This document shows, piece after piece, positions 53,917 to 63,408 of a DNA stretch of 64,000 nucleotides. Both the position numbers and the translations under genes were made by a program. The stretch lies in contig NZ_LT990039.1 in assembly GCF_900312975.1 (NCBI RefSeq), positions 2,542,001 to 2,606,000 on the forward strand, written 5' to 3'. Every line of letters starts with the position of its first letter. Positions within the stretch are counted from its first letter, which is position 1. Source of the stretch: Massilistercora timonensis (GTDB lineage Bacteria; Bacillota; Clostridia; Lachnospirales; Lachnospiraceae). Below the pieces are notes generated by a model. It saw only the letters and a list, made by a program, of their open reading frames with translations, had not been told where the DNA came from and did not search any database.

Positions 53917-54975
53917 ATGAAAGAAACTAGACCGAAGATAGCTATTACGATGGGGGATGCGGCTGGAATTGGACCAGAAATTGTAGTAAAGGCGCTAACA
54001 AGAAATGAAATATATGAAAAATGTATTCCCATTGTAATAGGCGATTGTGAGCCCATTAAAGAGGCGATTATATTTGCGGGAATAGAATTAGAAATTCGAG
54101 AAATCAATTGCGTGGATGAAGCGGAAGGAATTTTTGGAACGATAGAAATATTAAATTTGGGATATTTGCAAAAAGGTACATGGGAATATAAAAAAATAAA
54201 TGCCAGAACAGGAAATGCAGCATATCAATATGTGGTAAAAAGTATCCGAATGGCTATGGAGGGATTAATTGACGCCATAGTTACAGGGCCAATTAATAAA
54301 GAGGCTCTTAATGCAGCTGGACATCATTTTTCGGGTCACACAGAGATTTTTGCATATTACACAAGAAGTAAAAATTATGCAATGTTGTTGGTTTCCAAAG
54401 AGTTAAAAGTAATTCACTGTACAACGCATGTATCTATGCGGCAAGCTTGCGATAAAGTAACTATGGACAGAGTATATAACGTTATAAAACTGGCGGATCA
54501 AGCAATGCGGTTGATGGGAGTTAAAGAACCGAAAATTGGTGTGGCGGGATTGAATGCTCATTGTTCAGAAGGCGGAATGTTCGGTGATGAAGAGGATAAG
54601 TGGATTCTTCCAGCTGTATGCAAAGCGAAAGAGGAGGGGTATCAGGTAGAAGGACCTATATCACCGGATACGATTTTTGTCAAAGCATTAGCTAAACAGT
54701 ATGATATCGTAGTTGCGATGTATCATGACCAAGGACATATTCCAATTAAATTGTGTGGTTTTCGATTAAATTTAGAGACCAATCAATATGAATCTATGAG
54801 CGGAGTAAATGTAACAGTTGGTCTCCCTGTAATTCGTACTTCTGTAGATCACGGGACAGCATTTGGAAAAGCTGGTGAAGGAAGAGCTAATGAGCAGAGT
54901 ATGGTGGAGGCCATTCAGCTAGCAGTTACAATGTCTGTTAAAAAGATGGAGAATATCAGATGTTGCAAGGATTAA
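53917..54975 (+). CDS. PdxA-family 4-phospho-acid dehydrogenase, PdxA2-like
   Basis: A 352-residue protein of the PdxA family. PdxA oxidises 4-phosphohydroxythreonine in vitamin B6 synthesis; PdxA2 oxidises D-threonate 4-phosphate, which then loses CO2 to give dihydroxyacetone phosphate. Seen: MGDAAGIGPEIVVKAL near residue 11, the metal His in SGHTEIFAYY, NAHCSEGG near 208 (usually NPHAGEGG) and MYHDQGHIPIKL near 267. The catabolic role is favoured because a DUF1537-type kinase follows, with a 16-base overlap, and no B6 genes are nearby. Confidence 0.9.
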   Translation: MKETRPKIAITMGDAAGIGPEIVVKALTRNEIYEKCIPIVIGDCEPIKEAIIFAGIELEIREINCVDEAEGIFGTIEILNLGYLQKGTWEYKKINARTGNAAYQYVVKSIRMAMEGLIDAIVTGPINKEALNAAGHHFSGHTEIFAYYTRSKNYAMLLVSKELKVIHCTTHVSMRQACDKVTMDRVYNVIKLADQAMRLMGVKEPKIGVAGLNAHCSEGGMFGDEEDKWILPAVCKAKEEGYQVEGPISPDTIFVKALAKQYDIVVAMYHDQGHIPIKLCGFRLNLETNQYESMSGVNVTVGLPVIRTSVDHGTAFGKAGEGRANEQSMVEAIQLAVTMSVKKMENIRCCKD

Positions 54976-56192
54976 TTTTGGCAGATGATTTTACAGGAGC
55001 GTTGGATACAGCTGTTCAATTTGCTGAGAGAGGAATGAAGGTTCAAGTTTTGGATTTTGAAACGACTTCATTTCAAAGTAATGGAACGGATATTTTGGTG
55101 ATTGATACAGAATCGCGGAATTTGCCGAGAGAGGAGGCGATTATAAAAGTAAGTCAACCGATGAAGGATATGAAAGGAGAAAATGCGTTTCTTCTGTATA
55201 AAAAAACAGATTCTCTTTTACGTGGAAATATTGGTGGCGAGTTAGAAGCAATATTATCAATATCAGGAAGAAGTGCAATTTTTTTTGTTCCAGCATTTCC
55301 CGAAATGGGGCGCACGGTAACAGACGGAAAACTTTTTGTTAATGGAGAGTTATTGACGGATACAGTCTACTCTAAGGATAGGATTTGCCCGGTTGATAAA
55401 GATAAAATCAGTGATATTATTCGAGAACAATCAAATCTTTCTGTTGTAGAAGTTAGAACGTCAGATGCTATTCCGATGGAAATAAAAGACTCGGTTATCT
55501 ACGTTTTTGATGGATGTACGGAAGAGGGACTAAAAGAGTTGGCGAGAAAAATTGTTCCGGTAATGCATCGGGTTGTGTTGGCAGGATGTGCAGGATTTGC
55601 GAAATATATTTCTCGTTATTGGAAGGCCAAACCGATGATGAACAATAAAACGTTTGTTGCGATAAAAAAACATATTATTGTGTGTGGAAGTATCAACGCG
55701 AATACGCTGGAACAGATCCGGTTTGCTGTTGAAAATGGAGTTGTTTCATATAAATTATTGCCGGAAGAGTATGTTTGTGAAAATTTGTCTGAGGATGTAC
55801 GAATCAAAATTAAAAATTTGCAGAAAAAATTTTCAAAAATTTTATTTTATACAGCAGATAAAGAGAGTGATTTAAAAGAGGCACAAATGTATGCACAGAG
55901 AAAGAACATTTCTATTTCTGAATTAGGAAGGATAGTTGCAGAAAGATTAGGGGAAATAGTAGAACTTTGTGCAAAAGAAGAAGGTATTGTTTCAGTAATA
56001 GGTGGAGATACCTTATACCAGAGTATGAAGAAAATGGAATATCGAAACGTTCAGCCAATTAAAGAATGGAAGGAGGGAGTTGTTATTTCAAAAGTTTATT
56101 TAAAAAATGGAGGTGAAAAAATATTTCTTTCAAAGGCAGGAAGTTTTGGTACAAAATCAGTGATTTGGGAGATGTTCCATTTAATAAAGTAG
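54960..56192 (+). CDS. Four-carbon acid sugar kinase family protein (DUF1537)
   Basis: A 410-residue kinase of the DUF1537 family, which phosphorylates C4 sugar acids such as threonate and erythronate or related acids. The N-terminal domain starts LILADDFTGALDTAVQFAERG; the substrate region KKTDSLLRGNIGGELEAIL lies near residue 80; the nucleotide-binding end has VIGGDTLYQSM near 345 (usually GGET) and KAGSFGTKS near 396. It overlaps the pdxA-like gene by 16 bases, so they are coupled; kinase then dehydrogenase is the order of the D-threonate pathway. Confidence 0.9.
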   Translation: MLQGLILADDFTGALDTAVQFAERGMKVQVLDFETTSFQSNGTDILVIDTESRNLPREEAIIKVSQPMKDMKGENAFLLYKKTDSLLRGNIGGELEAILSISGRSAIFFVPAFPEMGRTVTDGKLFVNGELLTDTVYSKDRICPVDKDKISDIIREQSNLSVVEVRTSDAIPMEIKDSVIYVFDGCTEEGLKELARKIVPVMHRVVLAGCAGFAKYISRYWKAKPMMNNKTFVAIKKHIIVCGSINANTLEQIRFAVENGVVSYKLLPEEYVCENLSEDVRIKIKNLQKKFSKILFYTADKESDLKEAQMYAQRKNISISELGRIVAERLGEIVELCAKEEGIVSVIGGDTLYQSMKKMEYRNVQPIKEWKEGVVISKVYLKNGGEKIFLSKAGSFGTKSVIWEMFHLIK

Positions 56193-56213
56193 ATAAGGAA
56201 AGGAGATGAAACA

Positions 56214-57344
56214 GTGAATCAAAAATGGAAAACAGTTATTATTGGATTTGCACATATGCATGTGAATCATGTTGCTGCTTCCTTTTATAACCATCCACAA
56301 TGTGAGATTGTCGCCTGTGCAGACATTGCACCTAAAAGACAAGAAAGAAAAAAAGGGCCATATACAAGAGCGTGGAATTTAGAGTTCTGTAAGCGAGAGT
56401 TTAAGATAGCCAGAGAATACTCAGATTATATTGAGATGCTAGATGAAGAGACTCCTGATATCGCAATTGTGAACTCAGAGAATGTGTGGCGAGCGGATAT
56501 TGTAGATGCCTGTGCTAAACGTAAAATAGATGTAATTGTAGAAAAACCCATGACGCTAAACTATGTGGACGCATTAAGAATGGTAAAAGCAGCAAGAGAG
56601 GCACAAATTCTGTTATTAACTAATTGGCCGGTGGTATGGCATCAAAATTATAATTTGATGAAGACATTACTTGATGAAGGAAAAATAGGACGGGTAATCG
56701 AGTTTAAATGTCGAATGGGTCATGCAGGTCCGCTCGGAGCAAATGCAAAACATGAAGGGGTGTCTGAAACTGCAGATTATATGTCTGATCTGGATAAAGG
56801 CGCTACCTGGTGGCATCATGCTGAGATGGGCGGAGGCGCAATGATTGATTATTGCTGCTATGGAAGTATGATGGCTTTGTGGTATCTGCGTAAAAAGGCT
56901 ATTTCGGTTATGGCTATGATGGGTAATTTCAATAGCTTATATGGAGATGCAGATGATAATGCGGCTATGCTTGTAAGATTGGAAGATTGCTATGCAGTAA
57001 TTGAAGGAAGTTGGACAACCTACGGTGGAGCAGATCCATATGGCCCCGTGATATATGGTACAGATGGGGCATTACTTTTAACAAGTGATGGTGGCGTTAA
57101 GATTGCTTTGCCTGGTAATAAGAGTGAGGTGGTTTATCCAAAAGAAAGCAATGCGGAAGTCGATTTAGCTAGTTGTTACGTGGATTATAAAAATAAAGAA
57201 ATTGTATTTCCGGATATGCTCTTACCAGAATACAACTTAGAAGCAATGGCGATTTTGGATGCGGGGCTACGTTCTGCGGAAAGTGGAAAAATGGAATTGG
57301 TTGGTAATGAAAATTGGAATCCGGCAAGGCTGTTTCCCAAGTAA
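56214..57344 (+). CDS. Gfo/Idh/MocA family oxidoreductase, second of four
   Basis: A 376-residue Rossmann-fold dehydrogenase. EKP motif VIVEKPMTL near residue 107. The usual DxGxH motif is replaced by GGGAMIDYCCYGSMMALWY near 202, without the catalytic His but with a Tyr, as in some subgroups. The start is GTG at 56214, after AAAGGAGATG; no early ATG is in frame. It is 21 bases after the kinase gene. Its substrate is unknown and probably differs from those of the other three. Confidence 0.9.
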   Translation: MNQKWKTVIIGFAHMHVNHVAASFYNHPQCEIVACADIAPKRQERKKGPYTRAWNLEFCKREFKIAREYSDYIEMLDEETPDIAIVNSENVWRADIVDACAKRKIDVIVEKPMTLNYVDALRMVKAAREAQILLLTNWPVVWHQNYNLMKTLLDEGKIGRVIEFKCRMGHAGPLGANAKHEGVSETADYMSDLDKGATWWHHAEMGGGAMIDYCCYGSMMALWYLRKKAISVMAMMGNFNSLYGDADDNAAMLVRLEDCYAVIEGSWTTYGGADPYGPVIYGTDGALLLTSDGGVKIALPGNKSEVVYPKESNAEVDLASCYVDYKNKEIVFPDMLLPEYNLEAMAILDAGLRSAESGKMELVGNENWNPARLFPK

Positions 57345-57362
57345 AATTACATAGAAAGTGAG

Positions 57363-58277
57363 ATGAAAGAAATGAAAGTCTTAGTAACAGGAATTACTGG
57401 TTTTTTTGCTCCGTTTGCTGTTAGAGAGTTGACAGAAGCTGGACATGAGGTAGTATTGTTCAGTCGAAAAGAACCGCCGGAAGAATTTCGTGAACTTAAG
57501 TGTATTCAAGGAGACATTAATAATATCCGAGATTGTCTTAAAGCAATGCAGGATCAAAAAATTGAAACAATTGTACATATCGCTGCATGGCCGACTCCAA
57601 CAGATCAGAAGGAGCGGTATCCTGACAGATATGATGATCCGGATTTTTTCCCACAAACTATGCAGACGAATGTAATGGGAACTTATAATATGTTGGAAGC
57701 GGCAGTTCGTAATGGGGTGAAACATTTTCTGTTATTAGGAAGTAACTGTATGCTGGGCCATATTAACAGAAGTTCAGGACGTCCTTTTCCAGTATATTAT
57801 CTTCCTATTGATGAGATGCATCCAAGTGATATCGAAGATTCCTATTCTTTATCTAAATTTATTGATGAAGAAATATTACATCGGTATACAAGGTGTTATG
57901 GGATAAGAACAACAATATTACGTTCAGGATGGATTTTTGACGAAAAAATGCGGAAGGAGTGGCCAGACAAGGTAAAGGCATCGGAGAAGTTATGGGACTA
58001 TTTTAATCCTTATGTTTCGGCAGAAGATGAAGCTGTATATATTAGGATACTACTGGAGAAAAGAGATGAACTTCCAATGTTTGGCGCATATTTTTGCAAC
58101 GCAGATGACACATTGGCATTAGAACCGACGATGGAATTGATTGACAAGTTTTGTCCAGAGCAGGTTCCCCGGATGACAACGATATTAGGTGGATATAAAT
58201 CATTTATATCAAATCAAAAGCTAAAAGATATTACAGGTTATACTCCCCAATTTAGCTGGCGTAAGGACAAAAACTAA
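57363..58277 (+). CDS. NAD-dependent epimerase/dehydratase family protein
   Basis: A 304-residue extended short-chain dehydrogenase. The nucleotide-binding loop reads TGITGFFAPFAV (third Gly of TGxxGxxG replaced by Ala); the catalytic YxxxK is in DSYSLSKFIDEE near residue 161; GSNCMLGHINRSSGRPFP near 124 is the SCN-type block. It could epimerise or oxidise a sugar or lactone; substrate unknown. Start ATG 57363 or 57372, both with weak ribosome sites. Confidence 0.87.
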   Translation: MKEMKVLVTGITGFFAPFAVRELTEAGHEVVLFSRKEPPEEFRELKCIQGDINNIRDCLKAMQDQKIETIVHIAAWPTPTDQKERYPDRYDDPDFFPQTMQTNVMGTYNMLEAAVRNGVKHFLLLGSNCMLGHINRSSGRPFPVYYLPIDEMHPSDIEDSYSLSKFIDEEILHRYTRCYGIRTTILRSGWIFDEKMRKEWPDKVKASEKLWDYFNPYVSAEDEAVYIRILLEKRDELPMFGAYFCNADDTLALEPTMELIDKFCPEQVPRMTTILGGYKSFISNQKLKDITGYTPQFSWRKDKN

Positions 58278-58307
58278 TAGAAACGCAAAAAGGAGTGAAT
58301 CAGATCT

Positions 58308-59435
58308 ATGGAAAAGAAAATAGTAGGATTAGGTGTTGTAGGCTGTGGTGCAATCGCAATCAGAGCGGCGTTTGAACACTTTAAGCTGGGAGATGTAGAC
58401 GATAAGATTCGAATTGTCGCATGTTGTGATCCTGTTCCAGGTAGGGCGAAGGCAGCGGCAGAAAAATATAACATTCCCAGGTATTATGAAAGCTATGAAG
58501 AATTGCTAGAAGACTCAAATGTAGATGCCGTTACTCTTTGTTCTCCGATTGGTTTTCATTATGAACAGGGAATGCAGGCATTAAGAGCTGGAAAGCATGT
58601 GCATTTTAATAAAACTATGGCAACTGAGGTGTGGGAAGCGGATGATTTGATCAATCTTGCTAAGGAAAAGAAATTGCATATTGTAGCGTCACCTGGACAG
58701 ATGTTGTATCCGGAGGCACAGCGTACCCGACGTGCTATTTTAGAAGGGAGACTTGGAAAGATAGCATATATTTTTGGTAAACATTCATTTTCCAGTGGAG
58801 TGTATCATTTAAATGAAAAATGTCGAACAGGAGACGATATTTTGGCCAATATTAATCCGACATGGTATTTTAAAAAGCCTGGAGGAGGACCGCATTATGA
58901 TGTTACAGTTTATTTCCTACATCAGCTGACAGGAGTTATGGGACCAGCTAAGCGTGTGGCGGCATTTTCTGGTCAACAAATACATGAATTATCTTTTGGC
59001 GGAAAAACATTTAAAAGTGAAGTGGATGATTCCTGTGCAATGCTAATTGATTTTGGAGATGGTGTTTACTGTACAATGCTTTCGGTAATTGCTGGCGCAC
59101 CGTTTGTTTGCCTGACACCAGATTATTTTGGAACGAAAGGAAGCATTGTTGCGGAAAAATTGGATGGCAAATCACTGATTTATGAAGGGGAATCCTTGCC
59201 TGGGATTACAGGAGAACATGATAATATGCCTGAAAAGCATGTTTTTGCGGACATTTTGCAATTGGCAGATTGTATTAGAGAAAACAAAGATTCTATTGTA
59301 TCGCCAGAACATGCGCGACATGTAATTGAAATAATTGCAGCCTCTTTTGAATCATCAAAGACAAATACCATTATTGAATTAAAGACAAGTTTTGATCCAA
59401 TTCCATATGAGGATTTGTTGGAATTTAAAGATTAG
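58308..59435 (+). CDS. Gfo/Idh/MocA family oxidoreductase, third of four, with altered EKP motif
   Basis: A 375-residue protein. Rossmann start KIVGLGVVGCGAIAIRAAF. Where family members have EKP, this one reads HFNKTMATE near residue 100; the Lys is kept, but the Glu and Pro are lost. PGGGPHYDVTVYFLHQLTG near 192 replaces DxGxH with D-x3-Y-x2-H. AAAAGGAG precedes the ATG. The protein is still full length, so the changes probably mean a different substrate. It lies just before the ABC importer genes. Confidence 0.9.
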   Translation: MEKKIVGLGVVGCGAIAIRAAFEHFKLGDVDDKIRIVACCDPVPGRAKAAAEKYNIPRYYESYEELLEDSNVDAVTLCSPIGFHYEQGMQALRAGKHVHFNKTMATEVWEADDLINLAKEKKLHIVASPGQMLYPEAQRTRRAILEGRLGKIAYIFGKHSFSSGVYHLNEKCRTGDDILANINPTWYFKKPGGGPHYDVTVYFLHQLTGVMGPAKRVAAFSGQQIHELSFGGKTFKSEVDDSCAMLIDFGDGVYCTMLSVIAGAPFVCLTPDYFGTKGSIVAEKLDGKSLIYEGESLPGITGEHDNMPEKHVFADILQLADCIRENKDSIVSPEHARHVIEIIAASFESSKTNTIIELKTSFDPIPYEDLLEFKD

Positions 59436-59459
59436 CAGGAAAAGAGAGGAGGAAAGAAT

Positions 59460-60554
59460 ATGAAGAGAAGAATATTTGCATTGGTTATAACTTTAATGAT
59501 GCTGGTAGGTTTGGTGGGATGTAGCACACAGGGAGAAGATCAGACTGAACAGCAAAAACAAGAACCTGAAGAAGGAGAGAGTACAGAACTTATTGTTTAT
59601 GGATGGTCAGGGAACTGGGATCTTTGGTTTGCAGACTGGGCAAAGGAGTTTGAAGAGGAATACGGAATTAATATTAAATATATTTCAGGCCAAGGAACAG
59701 CTATGAGAGAGCGTATTGTTGCGGAAGATGCAGCGCAAAGCGATATTTTTATATCTACACCGGGAGATGCGTTTTTGTTAGGGAACCAGGGCTATTTGGC
59801 AGATATTCCATATGAAGACATTCCAAGTGCGGCGGATGTGGACGAGGGATTTAAATATCCGCAGGTTTGTATATGGGGATATGATGTTTATTCGATTGCC
59901 TATAATCCTGATTTTGTGTCCGATGACGAAGCACCCAAATCCTGGAAAGAGTTATCTGAAGAAAAATGGGCAGGTCAGGTAGGGATGCCGTTGATTACAG
60001 ATGATACTGCTTCACGTCCTGCGATGATTCTAGAAGAGGCATATGGAAGAGAAGAAATGCTAAATATGCTAGAAGGGATGTATAAGAATTCATCTGTACT
60101 GTTTGATACTCCGGGAAGAATGGAAAGCGCGATTGCGACAGGACAGTGTATGGTAAGTCCGCTTGCATTGGGAAACTGTAACGTTGTCATTAATGAAGCT
60201 GGTGGAAATGTTCGCCTTACAAATCCGGAAGAAGGCTGCTTTATTATGATGAACAGTATGACAATTATGAAGAATGCTCCTCACTATGATGCGGCAGTTA
60301 AGTTCATGGAGTTTTATCTTAGTCCCAAACGACAGAATAACATTATGAACGAGTTGGGTATTAGTATTGCAGTGAATAATACTGTGGAAATGGATAGCGA
60401 AGCACTTTCTGTACCTCTCGGAGATCTGACTACACAGGAAATCATTGATAATGCGATTTTCCCGGATTGGGAAGCGTGGATGGTTACGGATGAAAATGAT
60501 GTTACAAAATATCAGGAACTAATGAATTCAATGCAAGAAAGAATTAAGCAATAA
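59460..60554 (+). CDS. ABC transporter substrate-binding lipoprotein (PotD/ferric-type fold)
   Basis: A 364-residue lipoprotein: signal peptide with lipobox LVGC, Cys at residue 21. The mature part begins LIVYGWSGNWDLWFADWAKEFEEEYG and continues as a type II binding protein of the spermidine/ferric/2-aminoethylphosphonate group (FDTPGRMESAIATGQCMVSPLALGN). AGAGGAGGAAAG precedes the ATG. With the next three genes it forms a complete importer. The ligand is inferred from context to be a sugar acid or polyol derivative, not a polyamine. Confidence 0.88.
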   Translation: MKRRIFALVITLMMLVGLVGCSTQGEDQTEQQKQEPEEGESTELIVYGWSGNWDLWFADWAKEFEEEYGINIKYISGQGTAMRERIVAEDAAQSDIFISTPGDAFLLGNQGYLADIPYEDIPSAADVDEGFKYPQVCIWGYDVYSIAYNPDFVSDDEAPKSWKELSEEKWAGQVGMPLITDDTASRPAMILEEAYGREEMLNMLEGMYKNSSVLFDTPGRMESAIATGQCMVSPLALGNCNVVINEAGGNVRLTNPEEGCFIMMNSMTIMKNAPHYDAAVKFMEFYLSPKRQNNIMNELGISIAVNNTVEMDSEALSVPLGDLTTQEIIDNAIFPDWEAWMVTDENDVTKYQELMNSMQERIKQ

Positions 60555-60576
60555 CAGATCAGAGGAGGTGAAAACA

Positions 60577-61485
60577 ATGCGGGAAGAAAAGGCAGAGAGT
60601 CTGACAAGAAAAATCAAGCCATATATTTTCATTTTTCCTTTTTTGGCACTGTATTTAGTTTTTATTCTATATCCAATTGTGGGAATTGTGATAAAAAGTT
60701 TTACGGATAATAATGTAGCAGTGTTGGAAGTGTTTGATTTTAATTTGCTTCGCCAGACGCAATTGACCTTAGAGAATTACCGGGAATTATTCACATCTTC
60801 ATGGAGTCTGCGGGTATTGGGATCAACAATTGGTATTTCTACAATTTCAGTGATATTAGCGTTGGTAATAGGCACCCCAATTGCTTACGCATTAACTAAA
60901 CCGGCTTTTCGAAGCCGTAATGTAGTAAGATGGTTCCTTTCATTGCCGGTATACTTGCCGATTGTTATCACCTCCTTTGCGTTAGTGTGGTTTTTTGGAA
61001 ACAGAGGAGTACTAAATGTATTATTAGAATCTGTTGGTTTGGAACCAATACATATTTTATACACAATAGTCGCAGTTATTTTGGGCTCTGTTGCAATTAT
61101 TATTCCGATGTATGTAAGAACCATTATCCCTGCATTTGAAAGTATTCCACAAGAGGTTTTTGATGCATCTCTAAGTCTTGGAGCAAATGAAGTTTATACA
61201 TTAGTTAAAGTGATTTTGCCAATTACTAAGCCGACTATACTTTCTGGTTTGGTGCTGATATTTGCACAGACTATAGGGATGATGGAAGTAGCCTTTCTGC
61301 TTGGCGGCGGTGGAATGAAAGTATTATATTTATCCATTGAAATATATCAGAATACACTTGCGTATAGCCCGAATATCCCATTTGCTTCGGCTATGGCAGT
61401 AGTTCTATTATGTTTTGCTTTGGCGGGTCAGTTTTTTTCGATGTGGTTGCTGAGAAAGGGGAAGAAACATGAAGCAAAAGACTGA
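60577..61485 (+). CDS. ABC transporter permease, PotB-like
   Basis: A 302-residue inner-membrane permease with six predicted segments. The EAA loop that contacts the ATPase is seen in DASLSLGANEVYTLVKVILP near residue 195. The ATG at 60577 is 8 bases after AGAGGAGG; a GTG at 60568 lies in that site. It overlaps the next permease by 17 bases. Confidence 0.9.
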   Translation: MREEKAESLTRKIKPYIFIFPFLALYLVFILYPIVGIVIKSFTDNNVAVLEVFDFNLLRQTQLTLENYRELFTSSWSLRVLGSTIGISTISVILALVIGTPIAYALTKPAFRSRNVVRWFLSLPVYLPIVITSFALVWFFGNRGVLNVLLESVGLEPIHILYTIVAVILGSVAIIIPMYVRTIIPAFESIPQEVFDASLSLGANEVYTLVKVILPITKPTILSGLVLIFAQTIGMMEVAFLLGGGGMKVLYLSIEIYQNTLAYSPNIPFASAMAVVLLCFALAGQFFSMWLLRKGKKHEAKD

Positions 61486-62290
61486 AGGAAATTATGGATT
61501 AACAAGAATTGCTAAAGTTTTTGCCTGGGTGTTTACACTTTATATAATATTACCATTGTTTTTTTTGATTTTGTTTTCTTTTTCAGGTACCTTGGATGCA
61601 ATTCCTAAAGAATTGACTTTAAAATGGTACACCCATAATCCAGAGACAATGATAGTATCATTGATTAATACATTGGCAATCAGCCTGCCAGCTACCGGGT
61701 TGGGGGTCCTAGTGGCCCTCCCGTTAGCTTATAGCGTGGCAAGGATGGATTTTAAAGGGAAACGGATAATAGATCAATTGATTGTTTTGCCCTCTATTAT
61801 ACCGGGAACTGTGTTGGGGCTTATTTTCCTGCAAATAGCTAATTCGTCAGTTTTTTCCGGAATATCACGTTATATGATAGTGATTGTTGCACATACAGTT
61901 ATTACCGTGCCAGTAATTGCCAGGCCTATTATTGGAGCTTTGGAACAAAACGGAATATCCGCAGAAGAGGCAGCAACAACTTTAGGTGGTAAACCGTTAT
62001 ACGTATTTAGAACGATAACTTTTCCTATTATAAGTTCTAGTATGCTAGTCGGGATGATGTTTGGTTTTGCAAGGAGCATTACAGATTTTATTATGACTTT
62101 ATTTATTGTTCCTGCGGGAATGGTTCCAATGGCAATACAAATCTATAATTCCACATCGTTATCGGCACAACAGATAACAGCAGCAAACGCAACGGTTTTA
62201 TTGATTTTTACAATTCTAGTAGTTTCGATTGCAGAAATCATTATGAGACGAAATAATCGAGGATATTCTTTGAGGAAGAGGCAGCCATGA
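61469..62290 (+). CDS. ABC transporter permease, PotC-like
   Basis: A 273-residue permease with six predicted segments and the EAA loop EEAATTLGGKPLYVFRTITFP near residue 170. The start lies inside the end of the first permease gene, so translation is coupled. It forms a heterodimer with the first permease. Confidence 0.9.
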   Translation: MKQKTEGNYGLTRIAKVFAWVFTLYIILPLFFLILFSFSGTLDAIPKELTLKWYTHNPETMIVSLINTLAISLPATGLGVLVALPLAYSVARMDFKGKRIIDQLIVLPSIIPGTVLGLIFLQIANSSVFSGISRYMIVIVAHTVITVPVIARPIIGALEQNGISAEEAATTLGGKPLYVFRTITFPIISSSMLVGMMFGFARSITDFIMTLFIVPAGMVPMAIQIYNSTSLSAQQITAANATVLLIFTILVVSIAEIIMRRNNRGYSLRKRQP

Positions 62291-62306
62291 AAGGAAAGGT
62301 TTAGTT

Positions 62307-63383
62307 ATGTCAACAGTAGAAGTTAAAGAGTTAAAAAAATCATATGGTTCCGTTCAGTCAGTGCGTGGAGTAAGTCTGGACATCAGCGATGGAGAATTTA
62401 TAGCTTTTCTTGGTTCAAGCGGATGTGGAAAAACAACTACACTTAGAATGATTGCCGGGTTGATTAATCAAGATTCAGGTGAAATATTTATTGATGGTAA
62501 AAATGTAGACAATGTTAAACCATGGAAAAGAGATATTGGATTTGTATTTCAAAATTATGCGTTGTTTCCACATTTAACGGCATTTGATAACATTGCTTAT
62601 GGATTAAAGCTGAGGAAGTGGAGTAAAAAGGAAATAGACACACAAGTACGTAAAATTGCAGGATTAGTAGAAATTGGCCAGTTATTAAACCGTTATCCAA
62701 AGCAGATGTCAGGTGGACAGCAACAGCGTGTAGCTTTAGCAAGAGCTTTGGCAATCAATCCTAAGGTGCTTTTGCTTGATGAGCCTCTTAGCGGATTGGA
62801 TGCAAAATTACGGGAAAGAATGCAGTATGAGTTGCGAGTGATGCAAAGGGCGGCAAACATTACATCCATATATGTGACACACGATCAAAATGAAGCATTT
62901 GCTCTGGCAGATCGAGTAGTTGTCATGCATGAGGGAAAAGTGGTGCAGGTCGGAAAACCAGAGGAAATATATTCTAAACCACAATCAGAATTTGTTGCGA
63001 AATTTATTGGTGTTAGCAGTGATTTCCAGTGTGTTGTTAAAGAAAATAAAGAATCTGGAGCAGTACTTCAGTTTGGAGAATATCTCATTGATGCGGCATA
63101 TCGTCCGGGAATTTCCCCTGGAGAGACCGTAACTGCTGTAATTCGTACTAACGTAGTAGAGTTGTCAAAAGAGCCTGTAGTAGGCCAATGGAGCATTCCT
63201 TGCAGAATTATTAGCAATACACTTAATGGTACTCATTGGAGGATAAGTGTAGATATTGATGGTGTAGAGTTTAAGGCAGATTTAAATAATACATCAGATA
63301 AAAGTATATATGTGGGATGGACTCCAGGAGAAAATGCCTATTACACTGCTAAACCTGAAAATGTATGGTTTTTTAACAAATAA
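62307..63383 (+). CDS. ABC transporter ATP-binding protein, PotA/FbpC-like
   Basis: A 358-residue importer ATPase. Walker A GSSGCGKTTT near residue 35, Q-loop FQNYALFPHL, signature MSGGQQQRVALARAL near 133, Walker B VLLLDEPLSG near 152, H-loop VTHDQNEAF near 192. A TOBE regulatory domain follows from about 240, as in sugar and polyamine importers. It completes the four-gene transporter. Confidence 0.95.
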   Translation: MSTVEVKELKKSYGSVQSVRGVSLDISDGEFIAFLGSSGCGKTTTLRMIAGLINQDSGEIFIDGKNVDNVKPWKRDIGFVFQNYALFPHLTAFDNIAYGLKLRKWSKKEIDTQVRKIAGLVEIGQLLNRYPKQMSGGQQQRVALARALAINPKVLLLDEPLSGLDAKLRERMQYELRVMQRAANITSIYVTHDQNEAFALADRVVVMHEGKVVQVGKPEEIYSKPQSEFVAKFIGVSSDFQCVVKENKESGAVLQFGEYLIDAAYRPGISPGETVTAVIRTNVVELSKEPVVGQWSIPCRIISNTLNGTHWRISVDIDGVEFKADLNNTSDKSIYVGWTPGENAYYTAKPENVWFFNK

Positions 63384-63408
63384 AAAAATGGAATTGAGGA
63401 GAAGAAAT

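Noticed and set aside
53917-54975. PdxA as a vitamin B6 synthesis gene
   Set aside because: No pdxB, serC or pdxJ homologue is nearby, and it overlaps a DUF1537 kinase inside a catabolic operon, which fits PdxA2 better.
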